A stretch of 64,000 nt of DNA from Streptomyces sparsogenes (GCF_001704635.1 NZ_MAXF01000085.1:62001-126000), one strand, 5' to 3'. Shown: positions 33,648 to 42,258, numbered from the stretch's first letter. Made by a program: numbers and translations. Notes: generated from the letters alone by a model not told the origin.

Positions 33648-34808
33648 ATGGGATCCGCGTACGACTGGCTGCGCACCGACCACACCGCCACCGGCAGCCC
33701 CCGGGACCTGCTGCGGCTCGCCCGCGAGCTGGAGGACCGGGGCGACCCGCGCACGGCCGCGACCGCCTACGACCGCGCCCGCATGGTCGCCCCCGCCGAC
33801 CCCGAGATCGCCGAGGCGCGGCGCGCCCTGCTGGACCGGATGGCGGTGGAGGAACACGGCATCGTCTTCCGCTACGTCCCGGCCGGCTCCTTCGTCATGG
33901 GCAGCCACGGCGGCGACCCGGACGAGCGCCCGGCGCACCCGGTGCGGCTCGACGACTACTGGCTGTCCGAGACCCCGGTGAGCTGGGCGGCCTACTGCGA
34001 CCTGATGGACTGGGAGCCGCCACCGACCGGGATGCCCCGGGACCAGGAGCCCCGCGGCGGCTCGGTCGACCCCGGCTGGTTCCTGTACGAGGCGAACAAG
34101 ATCCGCCTCCAGTACTGCGAGGACGCGACCGTCCGCGCCACCGACTGGCACGCTCACGCGCCGCGCCACGAGTGGGTCGACGGGCAGGGCGAGCGGATCG
34201 ACTCCCGGACCCTGTTCGGCTCCCCGCGCCGCGACGACCCCCGGCGGCCCTGGGCGTATGACCGCAAGCCCATGGTGGGCGTGTCCTGGCAGGACGCCGA
34301 GGAGCTGTGCGCGCTGCTGTCCACCCCGAGGGTCCGCTACCGCCTGCCCACCGAGGCGGAGTGGGAGCGGGCGGCGCGCGGCGGCCTGCCCGGCCACCGC
34401 TACCCCTGGGGCGACGAGCCCCCGACCCCGGACCGCTGTGACTCCGGCCGCTTCGACGAGTTCTCCATCCTGCCCATGAGGCGCCTGCCCCCCAACGGCT
34501 ACGGCCTGTACGCGATGAGCGGCGGGGTGTGGGAGTGGACCGCCGACTGGTACGACGCGGAGTACTACCGCGACAGCCCGGCCGCCAACCCCACCGGGCC
34601 CGCCCGGGGCCAGGAGCGGGTGCTGCGCGGCGGCTCGTGGGCGGACTGCGCGGAGGCGGTCACCGTGTCGTTCCGGATGTCCCGTGACGCGGGCAGCTGG
34701 CGGTCGGGCGGATGGGGCGCCCACATGACCCCGAACATCGGGTTCCGGCTGTGCCGCAAGGACCTCGCGCCCGCCGGCGAGGACCCCGCGCCCCCGGTGA
34801 CGCCATGA
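33648..34808 (+). CDS. SUMF1/FGE-fold protein lacking the catalytic cysteines
   Basis: 386 residues. Residues 15-65 are TPR-like helices; 70-375 form the formylglycine-generating-enzyme fold (VPAGSFVMGS, RLPTEAEWERAARGG, NGYGLYAMSGGVWEWTADWY, RVLRGGSW, GFRLC). True FGEs need two cysteines in the segment after RGGSW; here that segment reads SFRMSRDAGSWRSGG and has none. It is therefore probably not an FGE but a ligand-binding or EgtB/other SUMF1-type domain, as often found in NTPase-based conflict systems. ATG 33648 with AAGGGCGG upstream, 11 bases after the radical SAM gene; its stop overlaps the ATPase start (ATGA). Confidence 0.82.
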   Translation: MGSAYDWLRTDHTATGSPRDLLRLARELEDRGDPRTAATAYDRARMVAPADPEIAEARRALLDRMAVEEHGIVFRYVPAGSFVMGSHGGDPDERPAHPVRLDDYWLSETPVSWAAYCDLMDWEPPPTGMPRDQEPRGGSVDPGWFLYEANKIRLQYCEDATVRATDWHAHAPRHEWVDGQGERIDSRTLFGSPRRDDPRRPWAYDRKPMVGVSWQDAEELCALLSTPRVRYRLPTEAEWERAARGGLPGHRYPWGDEPPTPDRCDSGRFDEFSILPMRRLPPNGYGLYAMSGGVWEWTADWYDAEYYRDSPAANPTGPARGQERVLRGGSWADCAEAVTVSFRMSRDAGSWRSGGWGAHMTPNIGFRLCRKDLAPAGEDPAPPVTP

Positions 34809-37231
34809 CGGGCCCGCCCCCGTACGACACCGTGTCCAACGCGGGCGCGGTGCGGGCCCTGGTCGACCGGGCCCTGTCCGAGGACGAGATCCGGGACCTG
34901 TGCTTCGACCACTACCCGGAGGTCTACCGGGAGCTGGCGGCGGCCATGAGCCGCCGCGAGTGCATCCGCAGGCTGGTCGCCTGGTGCCACGCCCGGCAGC
35001 AGCTCGGCGCGCTCGTCGCCCGCGTCGCCGAGCTGAACGCGGAGGCAGTCGCCGCCCACGCCGACGCGCTCGCCTCCGCCCCGCGGGACCCGGGCCCCCG
35101 GCCCGTGCCGGCCGCCCGCTCCCTGACGGCCGGCGTCATCCACGCCCTGCCGCCCGCCCCCAGCTTCGTGGGGCGCGCGGACGAGCTGGCCGCCCTCGAC
35201 CGCTTCTGGCGGGACGACGGGGCGGGCGTGCTGGCGCTGCTCGGCCTCGGCGGCGCCGGGAAGACCGCGCTGGCCGGCGAGTTCCTGGCCCGGCTGCGGG
35301 CGGGCGAGGCCGACCCGCCGCCCGACGAGCTGTTCATCTGGAGCTTCTACCTCAACCAGGACGTCAAGGAGTTCCTGGAGGTCGCGTACACGTACTTCAG
35401 CGGCGGCGCGGTCGTGCGCGGCAGCCCCACGGGCACCTTCTACCTGCTCGCGGAGCTGCTCGCCGGGCCGGGGCGCAGACTGCTCGTGCTGGACGGCCTG
35501 GAGCGGGTGCAGCGCCCCTGCACCGACCGCCAGGGCGCCTTCGGCGACCTGAGCGACCGGCTGCTCGCCCAGGTCATCGACCGGCTCGCGGACGGCCTGG
35601 GCGGCACCAAGTGCCTGATCACCAGCCGGCTCCCGCTGCCCCGGCTGACGCCCTGGCAGGGCCGGGGCTACGCCTGGCTGGACATCGACCAGCTCAGCCA
35701 CGAGGACGCGGTGGCGCTGGTCCGGGGGCGCGGCGTGCGCGGCGACGACGACGCGCTGCACGCCCTCGTCGACGAGTTCGGCGCCCACGCCCTCACCCTC
35801 GACCACCTCAGCGGCTACCTCGTCGAATACGCCGCCGGCGACCCGGCCCGGGCCGCCTCGCTGCCCGAGCCGCGGGCCGACTCGGGAGAGCCGCAGGAGC
35901 GGCGCCTGGCGCGGGTCCTCGACGCGTACGAGACCGTGCTGAGCGAGCGGGAGAGCGCCCTGCTCGCCCGGCTGTGCATCTTCCGCTTCGGCGCCTCCGC
36001 CGAGCAGCTCCACTCCGTCTTCGCGTGCAGCGCCAGCGCCAAGATCGCGGGCCCGCTGCGCGGCCTGGACCGGCGGGACATCCTCGCCACCCTGCGCCAC
36101 CTGCTCCAACTCCACCTGGTCATGCGCGAGTCGGCCGAGCTGTTCACCGTCCACCCGGCGGTCCGCGACCACTTCTACCGCTCCTTCACCGACCCGCGCT
36201 CCGTCCACCAGGCCGTACGCCGCCACTACAGCGCGCTGGTCGCCGGCCCCGGCGTGCTGCCCCCCGACCACCCCGAGACGCTGGACCTCCTCGAGGAGCT
36301 GGTCCACCACTCCCTCGCGGCCGGCCATGTCGCGGAGGCCGAGGAGGTCTACCGGCTGCGCATGGGCGGCTACGAACACCTCGCCTGGCAGACCGGCCAG
36401 TACAGCCGCTGCGTCCGCGTCCTGGAGGAGTTCCCCGTCTGTCCCGACCCGGGCGGCCTGCTGTGGTGCTACCGGGCGATCGGCGACCTCCCCGCCGCCC
36501 TGTCCCGCATCGACCCGGACGACACCTGGTGGCTCGCCATGATCGGCACCCTCCGGGGCCGCCACCGCGAGGTGGCCGGCCTGCTGCGCGGCAACCGCCA
36601 CGACCCCATCCTGGCCGTCGCCCGCGCCCTCACCGGCGGCATGCCCGTCGATCGGCTGGCCGGTGCCCCCGTCTGGTTCGGCCTCCCCCTCTCACCGGCC
36701 GAGTGCCTCCTGGAGGCCGGCCTGACCGAACCGGCCCGGGCGTATGTCTCCCGCGCCCGGGAGGCCCTGGCCGCCCAGGGGCGGGACGCCGTCTGGAACG
36801 ACGAGCTGGCCCGCTACGACCTGATCGAGGCCGCCCTCGAATGCGACCGCGGCGACCTGGTCATGGCCCAGAGCCTGCTGGAGGCGGCCACCCAGTGGAT
36901 CGTCACCTCCGGTTCCCAGGAACACCTCTGCCTCCTCCACCTCGGCCGGGCCCGCCTCGCCCGCGCGCAGCGCCACCACGCCCTCGCCGCCAGCGCGCTC
37001 GGCGAGGGCCTGCGCACGGCCGAGCAGTGCGGATTCGGCCTCTACCACCTCGCCCTCCTCCTGGAGAAGGCCGAACTCGCCCTCGACACCGACGAGCCCG
37101 ACACCGCCCGCGACGCCGCCACCGCGGCCCTGGCCGCCGCGTCCGACCCGGCCTGCCACGACATCCTGGCCATGGCCCGAGCACGCCGTCTCCTGAGCGC
37201 CGTCGAACAGCGGCCACATCCCCTAGGGTGA
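34805..37231 (+). CDS. EAD-B / STAND NTPase with C-terminal helical repeats
   Basis: 808 residues. Residues 14-82 are the EAD-B adaptor domain shared with the protein at 30777. FVGRADEL (121-128) leads to a STAND-type P-loop ATPase: Walker A GLGGAGKT (147-154), Walker B LLVLD (226-230), sensor-like CLITSRLP (about 264-271). A winged-helix-like region follows (LSERESALLARLCIFRF), then TPR-like helices to the end. STAND ATPases oligomerise on ligand or invader sensing and cluster effectors through adaptor domains. ATG overlaps the preceding stop. Last gene of the EAD operon; predicted sensor and switch for the EAD protease. Confidence 0.83.
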   Translation: MTGPPPYDTVSNAGAVRALVDRALSEDEIRDLCFDHYPEVYRELAAAMSRRECIRRLVAWCHARQQLGALVARVAELNAEAVAAHADALASAPRDPGPRPVPAARSLTAGVIHALPPAPSFVGRADELAALDRFWRDDGAGVLALLGLGGAGKTALAGEFLARLRAGEADPPPDELFIWSFYLNQDVKEFLEVAYTYFSGGAVVRGSPTGTFYLLAELLAGPGRRLLVLDGLERVQRPCTDRQGAFGDLSDRLLAQVIDRLADGLGGTKCLITSRLPLPRLTPWQGRGYAWLDIDQLSHEDAVALVRGRGVRGDDDALHALVDEFGAHALTLDHLSGYLVEYAAGDPARAASLPEPRADSGEPQERRLARVLDAYETVLSERESALLARLCIFRFGASAEQLHSVFACSASAKIAGPLRGLDRRDILATLRHLLQLHLVMRESAELFTVHPAVRDHFYRSFTDPRSVHQAVRRHYSALVAGPGVLPPDHPETLDLLEELVHHSLAAGHVAEAEEVYRLRMGGYEHLAWQTGQYSRCVRVLEEFPVCPDPGGLLWCYRAIGDLPAALSRIDPDDTWWLAMIGTLRGRHREVAGLLRGNRHDPILAVARALTGGMPVDRLAGAPVWFGLPLSPAECLLEAGLTEPARAYVSRAREALAAQGRDAVWNDELARYDLIEAALECDRGDLVMAQSLLEAATQWIVTSGSQEHLCLLHLGRARLARAQRHHALAASALGEGLRTAEQCGFGLYHLALLLEKAELALDTDEPDTARDAATAALAAASDPACHDILAMARARRLLSAVEQRPHPLG

Positions 37232-37326
37232 AGACATGCTTTGACGCCTGCCCGCGGCCCGGGCACCCCCGACACCTCCTTCGCACGGCCCATCCCGACC
37301 CTGTGGACCCCGAAGGAGACCTTCCC

Positions 37327-38265
37327 ATGAACACGTCGACACCCAAGACGTCGACACCCATTGACGTCCCCGACGCCTTCGCCGCGTCGTACGGCACGCA
37401 GGGCGCCTCCGCGCGCGCCTGGCTCGCCCGGCTGCCCCGGCTCGGCGGTGACTTCCTGGACCGCTGGGAGCTGCGGCCCGACGGTCCTGCCGCCCACGGC
37501 ATGGCGTCGCTCGTGCTGCCCGTACGGCGGGCCGACGGCACCCCCGCCGTCCTCAAGCTTCAGGAGCCGCGCGAGGAGACCGCGGGCGTCGCGGCCGGGC
37601 TGCGGGCCTGGCGGGGCGACGGCATCGTACGGCTGCTGGACCACGACGAGGAGAGCGGCACCCAGCTGCTGGAGCGGCTGGACGCGGGCCGGCCGCTGTC
37701 GTCGCTGGCCGACGACCACGCGGCGATGGGGATCCTGGCCGAGCTGCTGGCCCGCCTGACCTCGGTGCCCGCGCCCGAGGGCCTGCGGGGGCTGGGCGAC
37801 ATCGCGGCCGCCATGCTCGATACGACCCCGCGCGCCGTACGCGCGCTGCGCGACCCCGCCGAGCGGCGGCTGGTGCGCGACTGCGCGTCCGCCGTGGCCG
37901 AGCTGCTCGGCGAGCCGGGCGACCGGCTGCTCCACTGGGACCTGCACTACGACAACGTCCTGGCCGGGGAGCGGGAGCCGTGGCTGGCCATCGACCCCGA
38001 GCCGCTGGCGGGCGACCCGGGCTTCGAGCTGCTGCCCGCGCTGGACAACCGGTGGGACGAGGTCGTGGCCACCGGCGATGTGGCGCGGGCGGTGCTGCGC
38101 CGCTTCGACCTGCTGACCGAGGTCCTCGGGCTGGACCGGCGGCGGGCGGTCGGCTGGACGCTCGGCCGCGTGCTTCAGAACGCGCTGTGGGACATCGAGG
38201 ACGGCAAGCCCGCGCTGGAACCGGCCCAGGTGGCCATCGCCACGGCCCTGATGCGCCACCGATAG
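37327..38265 (+). CDS. APH(6)-like streptomycin/hydroxyurea phosphotransferase family protein
   Basis: 312 residues. Kinase fold of the aminoglycoside phosphotransferase family: ATP-binding VLKLQEPREE (about residue 75), catalytic loop HWDLHYDNVL with Asp near 207, and IDPEPLAGDPGFELLPAL, a sequence typical of APH(6)/hydroxyurea phosphotransferases. It would phosphorylate and inactivate an aminoglycoside or related compound. RBS GAAGGAGACC upstream of ATG 37327. It stands 95 bases after the STAND gene, with no strong terminator seen between, so read-through is possible. Confidence 0.85.
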   Translation: MNTSTPKTSTPIDVPDAFAASYGTQGASARAWLARLPRLGGDFLDRWELRPDGPAAHGMASLVLPVRRADGTPAVLKLQEPREETAGVAAGLRAWRGDGIVRLLDHDEESGTQLLERLDAGRPLSSLADDHAAMGILAELLARLTSVPAPEGLRGLGDIAAAMLDTTPRAVRALRDPAERRLVRDCASAVAELLGEPGDRLLHWDLHYDNVLAGEREPWLAIDPEPLAGDPGFELLPALDNRWDEVVATGDVARAVLRRFDLLTEVLGLDRRRAVGWTLGRVLQNALWDIEDGKPALEPAQVAIATALMRHR

Positions 38266-38270
38266 GCCGT

Positions 38271-38368
38271 GCGGTAGGGGCGGGCGGTAGGCGAGGGCGG
38301 TAGGGCCGGGCGGCCCGGGCGGTGGGCGAGGGCGGCAGGGGCGGGCGGTCCGGGCGGTCCGGGTGGTC
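38271..38368. repeat. degenerate GGGCGGT repeat in a 101-base gap
   Basis: The space between the phosphotransferase stop and the convergent MFS stop is made of loosely repeated GGGCGG(T/C) and CGGGCGGTC units. No hairpin with long arms or gene was found. It may arise from slippage and may also stall transcription. Confidence 0.5.
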
Positions 38369-39629
38369 AGCTCAGCACCAGCAGCGTGGCCACCGCCGGG
38401 CCGACCGCCCCGCCGAGCTGGTAGCCGAGGATGAACAGGCCGATGGCGGTGGGGCGGTGGGCCGCCGGGACGGCGGAGGCCGCGTCCATGGACTGGGTGG
38501 CGTTGGCGCCCGTGGCGCAGAACACCGCCGCGCCCGCCGCCGCGAGGAGCGCGGGCGCGCTGTGGGCCCACGCCGCCGTCGCCGCGGCCAGCGCCCCGAC
38601 CGTGAGCAGCACCGCCCGCACCCGCGCCCGGCCGAGCCGCGCCGACACCGCCGCGAAGCCGAGGGCCAGGGCCGAGCCGGTGAGCAGCGCCACCAGCTGG
38701 CCCGTGGCCACCGCCCCCGTGGACCAGCCGGTCCGCCCGGCCATCAGCCGCGGCACCGCGAACAGCAGCAGGAAGTACGAGGTGGAGAGCGTGAGCGCCA
38801 TCAGCGTCGCCGTACGGAAGACAGGCGTGCGCAGCACCGCCGACGGCACGAACCCGTCCGGGCGGCGGCGTATGTGCAGGGCGAGCAGCACGGTCGCGGC
38901 CACCGCCGCGCCGGCGGCCGGCAGCGGACAGGAGGGCAGCAGGATGACGCCGGTGACCAGGGTCGCGAGCAGCAGCGAGCCCCGGGTGTCGAAGCGGCCC
39001 TCGGCGGGCGGGGCGGTGGGAATGTGGCGCTCGACGGCCGGTACGGCGAGCAGCGCCACCACGGACACCGCCAGCGCCGCCCGCCAGGACACCGCGTCGC
39101 TGAGCCGCTCGCCGAGCAGCGGACCGGACGCGCCCAGCATGCCGAACCCGGCGCTGATCACCCCCATCCGCCGGGCGTCGCCCACCAGGCTCATCGCCAC
39201 CGCGATCAGCCCCGCGCCGCCCGCGGCCTGCGCCGCGCGCCCGACGAGGGTCAGCGGCAGCCACGGCGACGCGACCAGCGCGACGGTGCCGCCGAGCACG
39301 AGGGCCGCCCCGACCCGCAGCGCCGTCCGCGCCCCGCGTCGCCGCAGCAGGGTCGCCAGCAGCGGCGTCCCCACGCTCAGCGCCCAGGCGAAGGCGGTGA
39401 CCAGCCAGGCGGCGGTCGCGGTGCGGACGCCCAGCGAGCGGCCCATGTCGTCGAGGATCAGCACCGGGGCGTTGGCCCCGGCGGCGACCGGCGTGGCCAG
39501 CAGCGTCAGCCAGAGGACGGGGACCCGGCGGGCCCGCTGCCGGCTTGCGCCGACGCCGACGCCGGGGCCGGGGCCGGTGGCGGGGCCGGTGCCGGTGCCG
39601 GCGGCATGGGTGATCGAGGTGGCGGACAA
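38367..39629 (-). CDS. MFS efflux transporter
   Basis: 420 residues with about 12 membrane helices after a Gly/Pro-rich N-terminus (1-32). The motif following helix 2 is degenerate (LATLLRRRGARTALRVG), yet the overall pattern fits drug:H+ antiporters of the DHA type. TTG start at 39629 with AGGGGGAACC upstream. Divergent from a MarR gene, with MarR-type operators over the shared promoter: a classical repressor/efflux pair. Confidence 0.83.
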   Translation of the reverse strand: MSATSITHAAGTGTGPATGPGPGVGVGASRQRARRVPVLWLTLLATPVAAGANAPVLILDDMGRSLGVRTATAAWLVTAFAWALSVGTPLLATLLRRRGARTALRVGAALVLGGTVALVASPWLPLTLVGRAAQAAGGAGLIAVAMSLVGDARRMGVISAGFGMLGASGPLLGERLSDAVSWRAALAVSVVALLAVPAVERHIPTAPPAEGRFDTRGSLLLATLVTGVILLPSCPLPAAGAAVAATVLLALHIRRRPDGFVPSAVLRTPVFRTATLMALTLSTSYFLLLFAVPRLMAGRTGWSTGAVATGQLVALLTGSALALGFAAVSARLGRARVRAVLLTVGALAAATAAWAHSAPALLAAAGAAVFCATGANATQSMDAASAVPAAHRPTAIGLFILGYQLGGAVGPAVATLLVLS

Positions 39630-39646
39630 CGGTTCCCCCTGTTTAC

Positions 39647-39719
39647 CTCAAGGTTGACTCTCTCAATGTTGAGATAAAAACAGCCCGGCTCTTGTCGCGT
39701 CAAGTGTCTTAACCTTGAG
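39647..39719. promoter_or_regulatory. MarR operators in the MFS/MarR divergent region
   Basis: TCTCAA-TG-TTGAGA (39661-39674) is a perfect palindrome of the MarR type. An outer inverted pair CTCAAGGTT (39647-39655) and AACCTTGAG (39711-39719) flanks it. AT-rich DNA between them should hold both promoters. Confidence 0.65.
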
Positions 39720-39754
39720 AAGGTCTACGCTGAAGGAACCCGAGGGGAGTGCCG

Positions 39755-40261
39755 TTGAGCGACATCGTCGATGTCATCGCCGAGCAGTGGGTGAAGGAAC
39801 GCCCGGAGCTGGCGGACGACCTCTGGCCGATCCAGGTGCTCGCCCGCGTGCAGCGCATGCAGCGCGTCATCGACAAGGCGCTCAAGGCGTTCTGCGCCGA
39901 ACACGGCCTGGAGCCGGGCGAGTTCGACGTCCTCACCACGCTTCGCCGCTCGGGCCCGCCCTACGCCCTGACCGCGGGTGCCTTCCTCAAGGCCGCCATG
40001 GTGACCTCGGGCGCCATCACCAACCGCATCGACCGCATGGAGGCCAAGGGCCTGGTCGAGCGGGTGCGCGAGGGCAGCGACCGGCGCACCGTCCTGATCC
40101 ACCTGACCGAGCGCGGCCGGGAACTCACCGACACGGTGATGACCGCGCATCTGCGCAACTACGCCAAGATCCTCGACGGCATCGACCGCGACGAGTGCGA
40201 GCGGACCGCCGCGGTCCTGCGCAAGATCCTGGAGGCCCACGGCGACACGTCCATCACCTGA
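39755..40261 (+). CDS. MarR-family transcriptional regulator
   Basis: 168 residues. Winged helix with FDVLTTLRRSGPPYALTAGAF, SGAITNRIDRMEAKGLVER and the wing REGSDRRTVLIHLTERG, as in MarR/SlyA. TTG at 39755 is preferred because GAGGGGA lies 6 bases upstream; GTG 39749 would sit directly against it. Probably represses itself and the divergent MFS gene and is released by a phenolic or antibiotic ligand. Confidence 0.87.
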   Translation: MSDIVDVIAEQWVKERPELADDLWPIQVLARVQRMQRVIDKALKAFCAEHGLEPGEFDVLTTLRRSGPPYALTAGAFLKAAMVTSGAITNRIDRMEAKGLVERVREGSDRRTVLIHLTERGRELTDTVMTAHLRNYAKILDGIDRDECERTAAVLRKILEAHGDTSIT

Positions 40262-40286
40262 TCCATCACCTGAACGGTGTCCGGTG

Positions 40287-40904
40287 TCAGTCCGACGGGC
40301 GCGGGCCGAGGAGCCGGTCCAGGGCGCGGCGGGTGCGGTCGCCGGCGTCCGGGGCGCCGAAGAGCTGGATCTCCTGGTTCAGGGCCATATAGAGGCCGAC
40401 CAGCTCGTACGCGATCTGCTCCGGGTCGGTGTCGTCCGGCAGGTCGCCCGCGGCGACGGCGGCGCGCGCCTCGAGGGCGAGCCGGCGCCGCCAGAGCCCG
40501 GACAGCCGGGCCACCGCGTCCCGTAGGGCACCGTCGCGCGCGTCGAACTCGACGGAGGCGGTGGTGAACAGGCAGCCGCCGGGGAAGGTGTCGCGCGCGG
40601 TCTCCATGTACGTGATCCACGCCTCGCAGATGGCGCGCAGCCGGGGCAGTCCCGGCTCCGCGTCCCGCGCGGGCTCCCACACCAGCCGCCGGAAGGCCGC
40701 CGCACCCGTTTCCAGCGTGGCGAGTTGCAGTGCCTCCTTGGTGCCGAAGTGGCCCAGCACCCCGGCCTTGCTCATCCCCAGGTCGGTGGCGAGTCGCCCG
40801 AGGGTCAGCCCTTCGAGCCCTTCGACCGAGGCGAGGGCGACACCGTGCTCCACGATGCGCTCCCGCGTTCTCCGGGCTTCGGCGGCCGACTTGCGTGGAC
40901 TCAT
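40287..40904 (-). CDS. TetR-family transcriptional regulator
   Basis: 205 residues. HTH in the first 55 residues (RTRERIVEHGVALASVEGLEGLTLGRLATDLGMSKAGVLGHFGTKE) and a TetR_C_6-like helical domain containing WITYMETARDTFPGGCLFTTAS. Divergent from the KAS III gene; the palindrome ACCGATCGGT lies between -35 and -10 of that gene, giving a direct target. Confidence 0.88.
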   Translation of the reverse strand: MSPRKSAAEARRTRERIVEHGVALASVEGLEGLTLGRLATDLGMSKAGVLGHFGTKEALQLATLETGAAAFRRLVWEPARDAEPGLPRLRAICEAWITYMETARDTFPGGCLFTTASVEFDARDGALRDAVARLSGLWRRRLALEARAAVAAGDLPDDTDPEQIAYELVGLYMALNQEIQLFGAPDAGDRTRRALDRLLGPRPSD

Positions 40905-40942
40905 GGCGTCAGGGTACCCGGCCGCCGACCATTTAGCGTCCG

Positions 40943-40961
40943 ACCGATCGGTTGCTATATT
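40943..40961 (+). promoter_or_regulatory. TetR operator and -10 box of the KAS III gene
   Basis: ACCGATCGGT (40943-40952) is a perfect 10-base palindrome immediately before TATATT (40956-40961), a strong -10 box. Binding here would block transcription of the KAS III gene and probably of the TetR gene. Confidence 0.6.
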
Positions 40962-41045
40962 CCGGGCGGTGAGGCGTAGACAGTGTCTGCGCCGTCCAGT
41001 TCGGAAGAACAAGCCGTGGGGAGAACAGCCGTGAGGAGAACAGCC

Positions 41046-42017
41046 GTGTCGGGAAGCCGCATCGCCGCCCTGGGGCACTATCAGCCCTCGCGCGTGCTGA
41101 CCAACGACGAGCTGTCGACGATGGTCGACACCAGTGATGAATGGATCCGCCGCCGCACCGGCATCGCCACCCGCCGTATCGCCGCCCCCGACGAGTCCGT
41201 CACCGACATGGCGGCCGCCGCCGCGGGCAAGGCGCTGGCCTCGGCCGGACTGCGGCCTTCCGGCATCGACCTGATCACCGTGGCCACGTGTACCGCGATC
41301 GACCGCTGCCCCTCGACCGCCGCCCAGGTCGCGGCCCGCCTCGGCATCCCGTCCGCGGTGGCGTACGACCTGAACAACGGCTGCGCGGGCTTCACCACCG
41401 CCCTCGCCGGCGCCGACCACGCCGTACGCGCGGGCGCCGCCCGCCATGCCCTGGTCATCGGCGCCGAGAAGATGTCCGACGTGACCGACTGGACCGACCG
41501 CGGTACGTGCGTCCTGCTCGGCGACGGCGCCGGAGCCGCCGTGGTCAGCGCCGTCGAGGAAGCCGACGGGGCCGAGGGCGCGGGACGCGCCGGGATCGGC
41601 CCCGTCGTCTGGGGCTCCGACCCCACCCGCGCCGACGCCGTACGCCTGGTCGGCGACTGGCACCCGCACTTCGCCCAGGAGGGCCAGAGCGTCTTCCGCT
41701 GGGCCACCGGCGAACTCCCCGCCATCGCGCGGGAAGCCTGCCGCCGCGCCGGCCTGACCCCCGCCGACCTCGCGGGCGTCATCACCCACCAGGCCAACCT
41801 CCGCATCATCGAGGCCGTCCTGCGCCAACTCGACCTCCGTGACGATGTGGTGATCGCCCAGGACGTCGTCGAGTCCGGCAACACCTCCGCCGCGTCCGTC
41901 CCGCTCGCCCTGTCGAAGCTGACGGAACGCGGCGACATCCCCTCGGGTGCCCCGGTGCTGCTGCTCGCCTTCGGCGGCGGTCTGTCGTGGGCGGGCCAGG
42001 TCGTCGCCTGCCCGTGA
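41046..42017 (+). CDS. 3-oxoacyl-ACP synthase III (KAS III/FabH-like)
   Basis: 323 residues. The thiolase-fold catalytic triad is Cys113 (LNNGCAGF), His (VITHQANLRI) and Asn (ESGNTSAAS). WIRRRTGIATRRIA near the N-terminus is typical of FabH. It condenses an acyl-CoA starter with malonyl-ACP, or makes a beta-keto product for a specialised pathway. A 15-base tandem duplication (GAGAACAGCCGTG) gives two RBS/GTG units; GTG 41046 with AGGAGAA is preferred over 41031. It is separate from any fab cluster and under TetR control, suggesting an inducible rather than housekeeping role. Confidence 0.87.
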   Translation: MSGSRIAALGHYQPSRVLTNDELSTMVDTSDEWIRRRTGIATRRIAAPDESVTDMAAAAAGKALASAGLRPSGIDLITVATCTAIDRCPSTAAQVAARLGIPSAVAYDLNNGCAGFTTALAGADHAVRAGAARHALVIGAEKMSDVTDWTDRGTCVLLGDGAGAAVVSAVEEADGAEGAGRAGIGPVVWGSDPTRADAVRLVGDWHPHFAQEGQSVFRWATGELPAIAREACRRAGLTPADLAGVITHQANLRIIEAVLRQLDLRDDVVIAQDVVESGNTSAASVPLALSKLTERGDIPSGAPVLLLAFGGGLSWAGQVVACP

Positions 42018-42037
42018 GCGGGTGAGCGGCAGACCCT

Positions 42038-42258
42038 GTAATGGCGCCGGGTGGCATCGCGTGGCACCGCTTGGCGCCATTCGATGCCACCCGGCGCCAT
42101 TTCCTCCTCCTATAGGCGCGTCGGCGCGCGTGATGCCACGGCGACACAGATCGTCTTCTCCGTATTTCCCCAGCTCAGAGCCGTCAACGCAGAGTCCACC
42201 CGCAGCGCGACACCATCCGGGCTTGCGTATGGCGCCACCGTGATGCCATGATGGCGTC
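42038..42258. repeat. operator array (TGGCGCCA / GATGCCA elements) upstream of the RHH gene
   Basis: A perfect 20-base inverted repeat (42038-42057 and 42080-42099) with arms of TGGCGCC plus TGGCATC is nested with further copies: TGGCGCCA at 42070 and 42230, GATGCCA at 42130 and 42242. TGATGCCA-TGA-TGGCGTCA at 42241-42259 reaches the start codon. Copies fill most of the 241-base gap between the KAS III stop and the ribbon-helix-helix gene. Most likely the binding sites of that protein. Confidence 0.6.

Noticed and set aside
29746..37231. RiPP biosynthetic cluster based on the radical SAM enzyme
   Set aside because: No separate precursor peptide gene, transporter or leader protease was found in the gaps; EAD genes explain the neighbourhood better, though a cis-acting tail substrate remains possible.
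34900..37326. Long plus-strand frame running into the phosphotransferase
   Set aside because: The part upstream of 37327 is a frame-shifted shadow of the STAND ATPase gene; only 37327-38265 is coding.
38271..38368. Possible CRISPR-like or regulatory repeats
   Set aside because: Units are short, degenerate and contiguous without spacers; better explained as GC-rich slippage.
40983..41045. Longer N-terminus for the KAS III protein
   Set aside because: Sequence upstream of GTG 41046 is low-complexity and the best ribosome site is directly before 41046.
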